This document shows positions 35,407-45,455 of a stretch of DNA of 64,000 nucleotides, one piece after another. The notes beneath the pieces were generated by a model. That model searched no databases. It saw only the letters and a program-made list of their open reading frames with translations, and was not told where the DNA came from. Each line of letters opens with the position of its first letter. Within the stretch, counting starts at the first letter, position 1. A program made the translations under genes and the position numbers. The DNA is from Escherichia whittamii (GTDB taxonomy: Bacteria; Pseudomonadota; Gammaproteobacteria; Enterobacterales; Enterobacteriaceae), in NCBI RefSeq assembly GCF_014836715.1, contig NZ_JACSQI010000002.1, positions 514,056 to 578,055 of the forward strand. The letters run 5' to 3'.

Positions 35407-36414
35407 ATGGCGATTTATACCCGCACAGGTGATTCAGGAAGTACATCTCTATTTACCGGACAACGCGTCAGTAAAACTCATCTACGCGTCGAAGCCTACG
35501 GCACGCTGGATGAACTGAACGCGACACTAAGTCTGTGTTATTGCGCCACCTCCATCGAAAGCCATCGCATATTACTGGAAGCCATTCAACAACAGATATT
35601 TTGGTTTAGCGCCGAACTCGCCAGTGAAAGCGAACAGCCATCAACGCAGCAGCGTTACATCAGCACGGAAGAAATTGCCGCGCTTGAAAAAGCGATCGAT
35701 AGCGCAATGAACGCTGTTCCGCCAGTTCACAGCTTCATTCTGCCGGGACGTTGTGAAGCCGCGAGCCGCATGCATTTCGCCCGCACGGTAGCCCGACGGG
35801 CTGAAAGGCGCCTGGTTGAACTGACAACAGAAGCCAGCGTCCGCCATGTTTTACTGCACTATATCAACCGACTTTCCGATTGCCTGTATGCCCTCGCCCG
35901 CATGGAAGACAACGTTGCTCATCAGAACCTGATGATTCAGGAAATCACAAAACGTTATCGCGAGGCCAACCACACTTCAGCATTGAAGGAACGCACGATG
36001 TCGCTCACTTTTCAGGATCTTCACCAGCTCATTCGTAGCGCGGCAATGCGTGCGGATGAACTGCATATTCCCGTTGTTATCAGCATTGTCGATGCCAACG
36101 GAACAGAAAGTGTTACCTGGCGGATGCCTGATGCACTGCTGGTTAGCAGTGAACTGGCACCGAAAAAAGCCTGGACCGCCGTGGCGATGAAAACGGCAAC
36201 ACACAAGCTTGCTGATACCGTGCAACCGGGTGCGCCGCTTTACGGGCTCGAAAGCCATATGCAAGGCAAAGTCGTCACTTTTGGTGGCGGCTTCCCCCTC
36301 TGGCGTGACGGAATATTGCTTGGAGGGCTTGGCATTAGCGGCGGTAGTGTTGAACAAGACATGGATATTGCCCAAAGCGCAATGGCGGCGATTAACGTGG
36401 GAGTAAACCAATGA
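35407..36414 (+). CDS. pduO: corrinoid adenosyltransferase PduO
   Basis: A 335-residue two-domain protein. Residues 1-190 are the ATP:cob(I)alamin adenosyltransferase (TRTGDSGSTSLFTGQRVSKTH, RCEAASRMHFARTVARRAERR). Residues 197-335 are a GlcG/PduO-type domain (SLTFQDLHQLIRSAAMRADE, MQGKVVTFGGGFPLW). It makes adenosylcobalamin for PduCDE, working with the reductase PduS. Confidence 0.95.
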   Translation: MAIYTRTGDSGSTSLFTGQRVSKTHLRVEAYGTLDELNATLSLCYCATSIESHRILLEAIQQQIFWFSAELASESEQPSTQQRYISTEEIAALEKAIDSAMNAVPPVHSFILPGRCEAASRMHFARTVARRAERRLVELTTEASVRHVLLHYINRLSDCLYALARMEDNVAHQNLMIQEITKRYREANHTSALKERTMSLTFQDLHQLIRSAAMRADELHIPVVISIVDANGTESVTWRMPDALLVSSELAPKKAWTAVAMKTATHKLADTVQPGAPLYGLESHMQGKVVTFGGGFPLWRDGILLGGLGISGGSVEQDMDIAQSAMAAINVGVNQ

Positions 36415-37796
36415 ACAACTCTGAATTAGAAACACTGATCCGCAATATTCTGCGCGAGCAGTTAGTCCCCACGACTTCGCAAACGCATAAAAACGGTATT
36501 TTCCAGACTGTCGATGAAGCTGTCTGCGCTGCACACCTGGCCTTTTTGCGCTTTCAACAGTGTCCGCTTAAAACCCGCAGCGCCATTATCAGCGCCATTC
36601 GCGAAGAATTAACTCCCCGCCTTACAGAACTGGCGGAAGAGAGCGCCAACGAAACGGGGATGGGAAATAAAGAAGATAAGTACTTAAAAAACAAAGCGGC
36701 ACTCGATAACACGCCTGGAATTGAAGATTTAACCACCACTGCACTGACCGGTGATGGTGGCATGGTTTTGTTTGAATACTCCCCGTTTGGCGTTATTGGC
36801 TCGGTCACGCCAAGTACCAATCCCACGGAAACTATCATTAACAACAGCATCAGCATGCTTGCAGCTGGCAATAGCGTCTACTTCAGTCCACACCCGGGAG
36901 CCAAAAACGTATCGCTGAAATTGATCACCATAATCGAAGACATCGCGTTTCGCTGTAGTGGCATTCATAGCCTGATCGTTACTGTATCTGAACCGACCTT
37001 TGCTGCCACCGAACAGATGATGGCGCACCCTAAAATCAGCGTTCTGGCGATTACCGGCGGTCCGGGCATCGTCGCCATGGGAATGAAAAGTGGCAAGAAA
37101 GTGATTGGTGCCGGTGCGGGTAATCCCCCCTGCATCGTCGATGAAACGGCAGATATTGTGAAAGCTGCCGAAGACATCATCAACGGAGCCTCATTTGATT
37201 ACAACCTGCCGTGTATCGCTGAAAAAAGCCTGATCGTCGTGGCGTCAGTGGCAGATTATTTAATCCAGCAAATGCAAAGTTTTGGCGCCCTTCTTCTTAA
37301 CCATGAGCAAACTGAAAAATTGCGAGTCGTTTGCCTGCCAGACGGTGTCGCCAATAAAAAACTGGTCGGCAAAAGCCCATCAACCTTGCTGGAAGCCGCA
37401 GGCCTCCCTTTGCCAGTAAAAGCGCCACGCTTACTGATTGCCGTTGTTGACGCCGATGATAGCTGGGTTACCAGCGAACAACTCATGCCAATGCTACCCA
37501 TTGTGAAGGTCAACGATTTTGATAGCGCCCTCACACTGGCGCTGAATGTGGAAGACAGTTTGCACCACACCGCAATTATGCACTCGCAGAACATCTCACG
37601 GCTCAACCTTGCCGCGCGCGTTATGCAAACCTCAATCTTTGTTAAAAACGGCCCTTCCTGGGCTGGCATTGGCGTCGGCGGCGAAGGCTTTACCACCTTC
37701 ACCATTGCTACACCGACCGGAGAAGGGACAACGTCTGCACGGACTTTTTCCCGCTCACGACGCTGTGTGTTAACCAGCGGCTTTTCCATTCGCTAG
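36411..37796 (+). CDS. pduP: CoA-acylating propionaldehyde dehydrogenase PduP
   Basis: A 461-residue aldehyde dehydrogenase. The first 18 residues, MNNSELETLIRNILREQL, are the classic encapsulation peptide. The catalytic cysteine is in FDYNLPCIAEKSLI (near 270), and the NAD region includes GGPGIVAMGMKSGKK. It turns propionaldehyde into propionyl-CoA with NADH formation. ATGA overlap with pduO. Confidence 0.96.
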   Translation: MNNSELETLIRNILREQLVPTTSQTHKNGIFQTVDEAVCAAHLAFLRFQQCPLKTRSAIISAIREELTPRLTELAEESANETGMGNKEDKYLKNKAALDNTPGIEDLTTTALTGDGGMVLFEYSPFGVIGSVTPSTNPTETIINNSISMLAAGNSVYFSPHPGAKNVSLKLITIIEDIAFRCSGIHSLIVTVSEPTFAATEQMMAHPKISVLAITGGPGIVAMGMKSGKKVIGAGAGNPPCIVDETADIVKAAEDIINGASFDYNLPCIAEKSLIVVASVADYLIQQMQSFGALLLNHEQTEKLRVVCLPDGVANKKLVGKSPSTLLEAAGLPLPVKAPRLLIAVVDADDSWVTSEQLMPMLPIVKVNDFDSALTLALNVEDSLHHTAIMHSQNISRLNLAARVMQTSIFVKNGPSWAGIGVGGEGFTTFTIATPTGEGTTSARTFSRSRRCVLTSGFSIR

Positions 37797-37806
37797 AGAA
37801 ACGGAA

Positions 37807-38919
37807 ATGAATACTTTTTCACTGCAGACGCGTTTATACAGCGGACCGGGAAGTCTCAAAGTTCTTAGCCGTTTCACGAATAAGCACATCTGGATTATTT
37901 GCGACGCTTTTCTGGCACGATCGCCATTGATTGATACGTTGCGCCAGGCGCTACCCGACAGCAACCGCTTCAGTATTTTTAGCGAAATAACGCCCGACCC
38001 AACTATCCAGACCGTGGTAAAAGGCATCTCTCAGATGCAAACTTTACGCCCGGATGTGGTTATCGGTTTTGGCGGCGGTTCTGCTCTGGACGCCGCAAAA
38101 GCTATTGTCTGGTTTAGTCGCCAGTGTGCCATTGAGATTGAAACCTGCGTCGCCATTCCCACCACCAGCGGTACCGGTTCAGAAGTGACCAGCGCCTGTG
38201 TCATCAGCGATCCTGAGAAAGGAATTAAATATCCCCTTTTCGATAACGCACTTTATCCGGATATCGCGATCCTCGATCCCTCGCTGGTCGTGAGCGTGCC
38301 ACCGGCGATAACTGCCAATACCGGAATGGATGTTTTAACTCATGCGCTTGAAGCTTATATTTCTCCCCGTGCCAGCGACTTCACGGATGCGTTGGCTGAA
38401 AAAGCTGTGCAAATTGTTTTTCACTACCTGCCTACAGCCGTGAAGAAAGGCGATTGTCTTGCCACCCGTGGCAAAATGCATAATGCCTCGACGCTTGCAG
38501 GAATGGCCTTTAGCCAGGCGGGGCTTGGGTTAAACCATGCAATTGCCCATCAACTCGGCGGGCAGTTTCATTTGCCCCACGGTCTGGCAAATGCGCTCCT
38601 CCTCACGTCAGTTATTCGTTTTAATGCTGGCGATCCTCGCGCCGCCAAACGCTACGCCCGGCTGGCTAAAACGTGTCATTTATGCCCGGAAAATACCAAT
38701 GACACCGCAAGCCTGAATGCACTCATTCAACATATTGAACAGCTCAAAAAAGCGTGTTCAATACCAACTCTCGCCAATGCTCTGAAAGAAAAAAAAGCAG
38801 AATGGCCATCGCGGATCGCGGATATGGTTCAGGCGGCGCTGGCGGACGCTACATTGCGTACCAACCCACGTGCAGCTGATGCCAATGCTATTACGGAACT
38901 GCTTGAGGAGTTGTTATGA
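37807..38919 (+). CDS. pduQ: propanol dehydrogenase PduQ
   Basis: A 370-residue iron-type alcohol dehydrogenase with GFGGGSALDAAKAI near 90 and the iron-site blocks MDVLTHALEAYIS and GLNHAIAHQLGGQFHLPHG. It reduces propionaldehyde to 1-propanol and regenerates NAD+ inside the compartment for PduP. Confidence 0.95.
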   Translation: MNTFSLQTRLYSGPGSLKVLSRFTNKHIWIICDAFLARSPLIDTLRQALPDSNRFSIFSEITPDPTIQTVVKGISQMQTLRPDVVIGFGGGSALDAAKAIVWFSRQCAIEIETCVAIPTTSGTGSEVTSACVISDPEKGIKYPLFDNALYPDIAILDPSLVVSVPPAITANTGMDVLTHALEAYISPRASDFTDALAEKAVQIVFHYLPTAVKKGDCLATRGKMHNASTLAGMAFSQAGLGLNHAIAHQLGGQFHLPHGLANALLLTSVIRFNAGDPRAAKRYARLAKTCHLCPENTNDTASLNALIQHIEQLKKACSIPTLANALKEKKAEWPSRIADMVQAALADATLRTNPRAADANAITELLEELL

Positions 38920-40259
38920 ACGTCGAGTTAACGTCCTGCGACGGCCAGACGATCTGCGAGCGAGTACAGGCAGCAGGGGTAGTGGGTGCTGGTGGCGCAG
39001 GCTTTCCAACGCATATCAAGCTGCAGGCGCGTGTTGACACTTTCCTGGTGAATGCGGCGGAATGCGAACCCATGTTGAAAGTGGATCAACAGTTAATGGC
39101 ACAGCAAGCCAGCCGCCTGCTTCGCGGTGTTCACTATGCGATGAAAGCCACCGGGGCCAGTAGCGGAATCATCGCGCTGAAAGAGAAATATCAACTGGCA
39201 ATAAACGCACTCACGCCACTGCTACCGCCGGATATCCGCCTGCATATTTTGCCCGACGTTTACCCCGCAGGGGACGAAGTGCTGACCATCTGGATGGCAA
39301 CAGGTCGCCGCGTTCCACCAGCCGCGTTACCCGTTAGCGTCGGCGTAGTCGTCAATAACGTCCAGACCGTGCTCAATATTGCCAGAGCCGTTGAACAACA
39401 ATATCCGGTAACGCGCCGTACACTAACCATTAATGGTGCAGTGGCTAAACCAATAACGGTGACCGTTCCCATCGGGATGTCTTTACGCGAAGTACTGGCG
39501 CTGGCGGGCGGCGCAACAGTGGATAATCCTGGTTTTATCAATGGCGGACCGATGATGGGAAGTTTGATCACATCGCTCGATACGCCAGTCAGTAAAACCA
39601 CTGGCGGATTGCTGGTTTTACCCAATTCTCATTCACTGATCCAACGTCGAATGCAGGATGACCTTAGCGTACTTGCCGTCGCGAAAACCGTTTGTGAGCA
39701 ATGCCGCTTATGTACCGATCTCTGCCCACGTCATTTAATTGGTCACGAACTGTCGCCACATTTGTTAGTACGGGCACTTAACTACCAACAGCTCGCTACG
39801 CCGCAACTGTTACTGACTGCGCTCACCTGTTCGGAGTGCAACGTCTGTGCCAGCATCGCCTGCCCGGTAGGTATTTCACCGATGCGCATAAACCGCCTGC
39901 TTAAGCAGGAATTACGCGCCAAAAATCTCCGCTATGAAGGTGCCTTAAATCCTGAAGATGTCATGGCAAATTATCGGCTGATTCCAGTAAAGCGGCTGGT
40001 GGCCCGACTGGGATTAACCTCGTGGTATCAGGACGCACCATTGTCTGAACACGTACCAAACCCCGAAAAAGTGACGCTATTGTTACGCCAGCACATCGGT
40101 GCCAGCGCAATTCCATGTGTACAAAAAGGCGATTGCGTCGTTCGTGGGCAATGCGTGGGGCAAATTCCACATGGTGCATTAGGTGCCCCTATTCATGCCA
40201 GTATTGATGGCTCGATCGGCGATGTGACAGAAAACGCGATTACGATAGTGAGAGGTTAA
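38916..40259 (+). CDS. pduS: cobalamin reductase PduS
   Basis: A 447-residue RnfC-like flavo/iron-sulfur protein with [12 protein letters not shown] near 26-37, NAAECEPML, and two 4Fe-4S ferredoxin motifs, [12 protein letters not shown] (near 259-270) and [13 protein letters not shown] (near 300). It reduces corrinoid for PduO. PduT may pass electrons to it through the shell. Four-base overlap with pduQ. Confidence 0.95.
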   Translation: MNVELTSCDGQTICERVQAAGVVGAGGAGFPTHIKLQARVDTFLVNAAECEPMLKVDQQLMAQQASRLLRGVHYAMKATGASSGIIALKEKYQLAINALTPLLPPDIRLHILPDVYPAGDEVLTIWMATGRRVPPAALPVSVGVVVNNVQTVLNIARAVEQQYPVTRRTLTINGAVAKPITVTVPIGMSLREVLALAGGATVDNPGFINGGPMMGSLITSLDTPVSKTTGGLLVLPNSHSLIQRRMQDDLSVLAVAKTVCEQCRLCTDLCPRHLIGHELSPHLLVRALNYQQLATPQLLLTALTCSECNVCASIACPVGISPMRINRLLKQELRAKNLRYEGALNPEDVMANYRLIPVKRLVARLGLTSWYQDAPLSEHVPNPEKVTLLLRQHIGASAIPCVQKGDCVVRGQCVGQIPHGALGAPIHASIDGSIGDVTENAITIVRG

Positions 40260-40261
40260 CC

Positions 40262-40816
40262 ATGTCGAAAGCGGTAGGTATTTTAGAACTTAGTAGTATC
40301 GCGAAAGGGATGGAAACCGGCGATGCCATGCTGAAAAGCGCCAATGTTGAATTACTGGTCAGCAAAACGCTATGCCCCGGTAAATTTTTGTTGATGCTCG
40401 GGGGCGATGTGGGTGCGGTGCAACAAGCCATCAACAGCGGCACTTCCCTTGCAGGTGAAATGCTGGTCGACAGTCTGGTCCTCCCCAATATTCATCCCAG
40501 CATCCTGCCTGCTATCAGCGGTCTGAACCACGTTGAACAGCGCCGGGCTGTCGGTGTCGTCGAAACCTGGAGTGTCGCAGCCTGCATTGATGCTGCCGAT
40601 TATGCGGTTAAAGCTGCGAACGTCACACTTGTGCGGGTACATATGGCCTTCGGCATTGGCGGTAAATGCTACATGGTGGTTGCGGGCGATATTTCAGATG
40701 TTAATAACGCGGTATCCGTCGCCAGCGAGCGAGCGGGGGAAAAAGGTTTGTTGGTCTATCGCTCGGTGATTGCCCGTCCGCATGAAGCCATGTGGCGGCA
40801 GATGGTGGAGGGATAA
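40262..40816 (+). CDS. pduT: iron-sulfur shell protein PduT
   Basis: This 184-residue tandem-BMC trimer contains Cys38 (KTLCPGKF), which in the Citrobacter homologue holds a 4Fe-4S cluster at the trimer pore. This suggests electron transfer across the shell, perhaps to PduS. Its stop overlaps the start of pduU (TAATG). Confidence 0.95.
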   Translation: MSKAVGILELSSIAKGMETGDAMLKSANVELLVSKTLCPGKFLLMLGGDVGAVQQAINSGTSLAGEMLVDSLVLPNIHPSILPAISGLNHVEQRRAVGVVETWSVAACIDAADYAVKAANVTLVRVHMAFGIGGKCYMVVAGDISDVNNAVSVASERAGEKGLLVYRSVIARPHEAMWRQMVEG

Positions 40817-41166
40817 TGACAACTCTGCACACTACTGAACGAATGATTCAGGAATACGTCCCCGGTAAACAGGTTACGTTGGCACATGTTATTGCAAATC
40901 CAGGAAAGGATCTGTTTAAGAAATTAGGTTTACCAGACACCGTTTCTGCCATTGGTATTCTGACGATTACCCCCAGTGAAGCATCTATCATCGCGTGCGA
41001 TATCGCCACAAAGTCAGGCGCTGTAGAGATTGGTTTTCTTGATCGCTTTACCGGCGCGGTAGTACTGACTGGCGATGTTTCTGCTATCGAATATGCACTT
41101 AGCCAGGTTACCCGTACACTGGGTGAAATGATGCGCTTTACCGCCTGCCCCATTACGCGGACCTGA
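40816..41166 (+). CDS. pduU: circularly permuted shell protein PduU
   Basis: A 116-residue permuted BMC protein. The N-terminal strand ([22 protein letters not shown]) forms the small beta-barrel that caps the hexamer pore. GGAGGG lies at the end of pduT before the ATG at 40816; the frame opens 8 codons earlier inside pduT. Confidence 0.94.
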   Translation: MTTLHTTERMIQEYVPGKQVTLAHVIANPGKDLFKKLGLPDTVSAIGILTITPSEASIIACDIATKSGAVEIGFLDRFTGAVVLTGDVSAIEYALSQVTRTLGEMMRFTACPITRT

Positions 41167-41170
41167 CACG

Positions 41171-41614
41171 ATGCAACGAATGATGTTCATCGGCCCAAGC
41201 CAGTGCGGAAAAACGTCACTCACGCAATGCCTGCGTGGGGAAGACATTCAGTATCAGAAAACGCAGGCAATCGTCTGGTCACCGGCCACCATTGACACTC
41301 CCGGGGAATACCTAGAAAACCGCAGTCTTTACAGCGCGCTGCTGGTCAGCGCCTGCGAAGCAGACATTATCGCCCTGGTGCTTAATGCGGACGCACCGTG
41401 GTCCCCCTTTTCACCTGGCTTTACCACGTCAATGAATCGTCCGGTCATTGGAATAGTCACCAAAGTGGATTTAGCCAATGAAGAACAGATATCTTTGGTG
41501 AAATGCTGGCTACGGGAAGCCGGAGCACGAAAGGTGTTAGTGACCAGTGCGGTAAATAACATCGGAGTTGCAGAACTTTTTGCCTTGCTGCATACAGAAG
41601 AAGGCTGTCGTTAA
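41171..41614 (+). CDS. pduV: small GTPase-like protein PduV
   Basis: A 147-residue Ras-like protein with P-loop GPSQCGKTS (8-16), DTPGEY switch region and TKVD specificity motif near 95. In Salmonella it associates with the outside of the compartment and may guide its movement. It is the last pdu gene here. In Salmonella pduW and pduX follow, but here the next gene is yeeX. Confidence 0.93.
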   Translation: MQRMMFIGPSQCGKTSLTQCLRGEDIQYQKTQAIVWSPATIDTPGEYLENRSLYSALLVSACEADIIALVLNADAPWSPFSPGFTTSMNRPVIGIVTKVDLANEEQISLVKCWLREAGARKVLVTSAVNNIGVAELFALLHTEEGCR

Positions 41615-41681
41615 GTTAGAAATTTCAATCTGTTATCAGACGGGAATGATGACTTACGACACTGAGAAAAGAATCAATGAA

Positions 41682-41710
41682 CAATGAGGATTGCCCGGCA
41701 ATCCTCATTG
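41682..41710. terminator. terminator between pduV and yeeX
   Basis: CAATGAGGATTGCC pairs with GGCAATCCTCATTG, a very strong symmetric hairpin between the convergent genes. It can end both transcripts. Confidence 0.8.
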
Positions 41711-41723
41711 AATAAAGTAGAAC

Positions 41724-42053
41724 TTACTTCGCGTCGCCGTTTTTCATCTCGCCCATAGCTTTCAGCTTTTTGGAGATATCGCGGCGTTCTTTGGAGAGTT
41801 CAGCATTTTTGATGATGTAGTCATCAACACGATCTTCATAGTCGCCTTTCATGCTGGCGATGATGCCCTGAATTGCTTCAACGCTCATACCCGGTTTGAT
41901 GTAGTCGCTCAGGTTGTCGAGCAGCAGGACGCGTTTCTGGTTGTCACGGATCTTTTTCTCAACGTCCTGGATTTCACGTTGCAGCTTGTTCTTACGGCGG
42001 AACAGACGAACAAATTCCAGCACGTCCTGGAATGAAGGCTTGGTAGTTTCCAT
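41724..42053 (-). CDS. yeeX: DUF496 protein YeeX
   Basis: A 109-residue cytoplasmic, coiled-coil-rich protein ([38 protein letters not shown]). Its function is not established. The start behind CAGGGG matches the family length; the frame extends 22 codons upstream without a binding site. Confidence 0.92.
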   Translation of the reverse strand: METTKPSFQDVLEFVRLFRRKNKLQREIQDVEKKIRDNQKRVLLLDNLSDYIKPGMSVEAIQGIIASMKGDYEDRVDDYIIKNAELSKERRDISKKLKAMGEMKNGDAK

Positions 42054-42224
42054 TTTTATACCCCTGATAATGTGAGAGTCGGATTCGTTTAAGCAACCGC
42101 TATTCGTTAGGGCCAACATTACTCATAGCTGCCGCAGATGACAATGCTTTTATCCCTATTCACTATCATACCCTTTATCCTTGCTGAATCGAAGCAGCAG
42201 CAATTTGATTCTGAAGGTCGGAAT

Positions 42225-43283
42225 TTATTTGCGCAAAGCCCGACAAATCAGATTTGACAGCAACTCCAGTTGATGCGCCGTTTCCATGTTTAGCCACACA
42301 TAGCCATAAATCGGCGTCTCAACGACTTTCAGATCATGATGATTAGCGAGCAACTGGCGCAACTCATCCACAGCATCGTTCAGTTTTTCTGTATTGGCAA
42401 AAACCGGCTGTGGATTGCCTTCGTACAGAGCATGAACAAGAGTCAGCACTATTTGCTGCATCATTTGTTGTGTGTCGCGCAGTTTTTGTGCATTCAGTAG
42501 CACGAAATGACTGGGTCTGGTGGCCCAGTAAGCATTGATTTGCAGCTCCAGCATACAAACCAGATTACGGTTAATCGTCTGGATACCTTCATATATCGAT
42601 TTTGGAATACGGGTTTCTTTGCTGGCGGGTGCAATCAGCCCACGCATTTTCACGGCATCGGTCAGGAGTTTTTGCAGATGGCTTTCCAGACGCGGGCGTT
42701 CAAGTAAGTTCGGTGAGAATGCAGATTGATAGACCCGATTATACTCGGTCAGACTTTTCGCCAGTTGAATGCGCCAGTGGATGAACGCCCGTTGTGGCCA
42801 GATACCGGTAAACAGCATTGCCAGTAAAGAGCCGAGGATGACATCGCCACTTCGCCATAATGCCGTATCAATTTCACCTGTTGGGGAACCAACAACTATC
42901 GCCAGCGTCACACCTATCAATAAGCCTTGATAAGGTTTCTTGCCCAGCGCCAACCAGCCGCAAAGGAACATTGCCGCCGCGCACCAGACCAACATCAGAG
43001 GTAACGAAATTAACTCCAGTTGCAGGGCTATAAGACCTAAAATCGAGCCGAACACTGTACCGCCAATACGTTCGAATGCACGAGGGACGACGTTACCCCA
43101 GAACGAGATTGGCCCCATAATCACCACCATAGTGACCAGTGGCCAGGTGCTTTCCGGGATAGTAAACAGGCGAATAATGAGAAAAGTCAGCAGGAATGCC
43201 AGCGCGACGCGAGTACCATGAACGATACGGTAATGACGATACACACGAATTTCAAATGGACTAAGGCACTTATCAGCTCGCAC
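42225..43283 (-). CDS. yeeA: FUSC-like inner-membrane protein YeeA
   Basis: This 352-residue protein has about six N-terminal membrane segments and a soluble C-terminal half, like the aromatic-acid-exporter/FUSC family. It is virtually the K-12 protein. The transported substrate is unknown. Confidence 0.92.
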   Translation of the reverse strand: MRADKCLSPFEIRVYRHYRIVHGTRVALAFLLTFLIIRLFTIPESTWPLVTMVVIMGPISFWGNVVPRAFERIGGTVFGSILGLIALQLELISLPLMLVWCAAAMFLCGWLALGKKPYQGLLIGVTLAIVVGSPTGEIDTALWRSGDVILGSLLAMLFTGIWPQRAFIHWRIQLAKSLTEYNRVYQSAFSPNLLERPRLESHLQKLLTDAVKMRGLIAPASKETRIPKSIYEGIQTINRNLVCMLELQINAYWATRPSHFVLLNAQKLRDTQQMMQQIVLTLVHALYEGNPQPVFANTEKLNDAVDELRQLLANHHDLKVVETPIYGYVWLNMETAHQLELLSNLICRALRK

Positions 43284-43485
43284 GCTGGGACTCCGTTAAA
43301 TAAGGATAAAGTTAACTCAGAACGATTACCGCGGCCAGACACTAAACCAGGTGTCTAGCCGACTTACAACCAGTAATCAGGAACATTCCCTAAGGAATTG
43401 TCAGAAGTCTGAAGGCCAATTTTACCCTTTTACATGACGAAAAACAGCGAAGCAATCAGGTTAACACCTTGTTGTTGCACCAGAA

Positions 43486-43959
43486 TTAACCCATTTTTGG
43501 CTGCACTGCGACATACATTTCAATATCCCAATAGCCGTCTTCCGCTCCGTTATTAAGATAAACTTCGAAACAGGGCTTAGGGGACATCTGATAAGCGCTG
43601 TCTTGCAAGAGAGTATTAAAAAACTGATACCATGGCGTAGAAAAATCATCGCCTTCGACGCGGGCAACGGCAACCGCATATTGCCCACCGGAGATTTCCG
43701 TCAGGATCACGCCTTCACTGTTTTCCGGTAGAGTGAAGTTGTTCTCCAGGGAAACCACCGTGTCACAACGTAACTTTTCGGCGGGTGTTTCATCTGGGTT
43801 ATCGTAATAGACGGCGATCCATTCCTTAGGTACAACTTTTTTGTTGTCTACCCACATCATCAACTGCTCAAAACCTTTCTTCACCGTTTGTTCCCACGGG
43901 CCAACGAGATGGAAACCTGCAACGGTACGTTTATCTTCCTGCTTAATCTCGTAGTTCAT
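43486..43959 (-). CDS. sbmC: DNA gyrase inhibitor SbmC (GyrI)
   Basis: A 157-residue SOUL/GyrI-like protein ([24 protein letters not shown]) that protects DNA gyrase from poisons such as microcin B17. It is SOS-induced, and the LexA site is directly upstream. Confidence 0.95.
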   Translation of the reverse strand: MNYEIKQEDKRTVAGFHLVGPWEQTVKKGFEQLMMWVDNKKVVPKEWIAVYYDNPDETPAEKLRCDTVVSLENNFTLPENSEGVILTEISGGQYAVAVARVEGDDFSTPWYQFFNTLLQDSAYQMSPKPCFEVYLNNGAEDGYWDIEMYVAVQPKMG

Positions 43960-43975
43960 GACGCCTCCACATACA

Positions 43976-43991
43976 CTGTTTTTTTGTACAG
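43976..43991. promoter_or_regulatory. LexA box of sbmC
   Basis: CTGT-N8-ACAG, within the larger palindrome ACACTGT...ACAGTGT, sits 17 bases upstream of the sbmC start. Confidence 0.9.
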
Positions 43992-44077
43992 TGTATTTTG
44001 CAATATTAAAACCACAAGGAATGAGTGTTGATTATGCGAGCAGACTCGCACTCCTGCCAGTCTGCGGTATATAAAGG

Positions 44078-45250
44078 TCAGGATTTATGGTGGAAATAAT
44101 CGCTCAACCTGGAAAACATTCCGCCTTCACCGACAGATTCCAGGGTAACCAATGGCCAGTGCGCAACCAATTTATCCCGGTCGTAAAGCGCAATTTCCCC
44201 TACCCGCTTGTGAGCAGCAATTGGCGCAGTGAGTTCTTTACCATCAAGGGTATATTTTGCTTTGATATTAGGGATCTCCGCTTTTGGCAGCACCATCCAG
44301 AACTCTTGTTCCGTTCCCAGGGCGATGTTTTCTTTATCGCCATACCAGATTCGTTCCGTGCCAACCTTTGTCCCACGGTGCAAAATTTGCACTGTAGTAA
44401 AGTTCTGTTGCCCCCAACGCAGTAATTTTCTTGCTTCTTCTTCGCGACCTTTTGCGCTGTCAGCCCCCATCACCACCGCAATGAGACGACGCTGACCATC
44501 CACAGCCGACGCAATGAGATTAAACCCGGCCCCGGAAGTATGACCCGTTTTCAGGCCGTCAACATTCATAGTTTTATCCCACAATAGCCCGTTTCGGTTT
44601 TGCTGGGTGATGCCATTCCAGGTGAGGCTTTTCTCACTGTACATATGATAAAACTCAGGTTCACCGTGAATGATGGCGCGAGAAAGTACGGCTAAATCGT
44701 AGGCCGAACTGTGCTGCCCGGGCGCATCCAGACCGTGCACCGTTTCAAAATGGGTATCCTGTAAATGCAACTTTTCAGCGTAATTGTTCATCATTGTGAC
44801 GAACTGCCGTTGCCCGCCGGCAATATAATCAGCCAGCGCCACACAGGCGTCATTGCCGGAATCCACAATTAATCCACGGCTTAAATCACGTACCGATACT
44901 CGATCGCCTTCTTTCAAAAACATCAGTGAAGAACCGACAAATACCGGGTTATCTTTCGCCCACGCATCGCGCCCTACGGTGACAATATCGTCTGGCGTAA
45001 TGCGATGGCTATCGATAGCGCGATCGACAACATAGCCCGTCATTAGCTTAGTCAGGCTGGCCGGGTTACGTTGTTGGTGCTCATTACCCGCCGTGAGGAT
45101 CTGTCCGGTTGTGTAATCCATCAATACCCATGACCCAGCATGAATCTCCGGAGGTTGGGGTGAAAAGGGAATATTTTCCGCCGCAAAAGCAGACGATAAA
45201 TTAAAAACGAACAAAGAAGCAGCAACAATAAGACGGCGTTTCAACAGCAA
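44078..45250 (-). CDS. dacD: D-alanyl-D-alanine carboxypeptidase DacD (PBP6b)
   Basis: A 390-residue periplasmic low-molecular-weight penicillin-binding protein with a signal peptide ending in FAAENI. The serine triad is SLTK (near 65), DSGND for the second motif and LKTGHTSGAGFN for KTG. It trims pentapeptides in peptidoglycan and has a C-terminal amphipathic membrane anchor. Confidence 0.95.
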   Translation of the reverse strand: MLLKRRLIVAASLFVFNLSSAFAAENIPFSPQPPEIHAGSWVLMDYTTGQILTAGNEHQQRNPASLTKLMTGYVVDRAIDSHRITPDDIVTVGRDAWAKDNPVFVGSSLMFLKEGDRVSVRDLSRGLIVDSGNDACVALADYIAGGQRQFVTMMNNYAEKLHLQDTHFETVHGLDAPGQHSSAYDLAVLSRAIIHGEPEFYHMYSEKSLTWNGITQQNRNGLLWDKTMNVDGLKTGHTSGAGFNLIASAVDGQRRLIAVVMGADSAKGREEEARKLLRWGQQNFTTVQILHRGTKVGTERIWYGDKENIALGTEQEFWMVLPKAEIPNIKAKYTLDGKELTAPIAAHKRVGEIALYDRDKLVAHWPLVTLESVGEGGMFSRLSDYFHHKS

Positions 45251-45455
45251 ATCCTCAGGAGTTTCAAATAGCTGTTCTTTTTACGGAAATCCTGATGAAC
45301 TGGCTGGAATAAAGTGCAAGAAAATGTGACTGTTGTCTCATTTTAATCTGAAATTATCTGCTGTTACTCTCTGCCAAAATATCGCTCTAAAGCTGATTAG
45401 CACGGTGATATTTGATACTCTGGCATACAACAGAAATAACGGATTTAACCTAACG

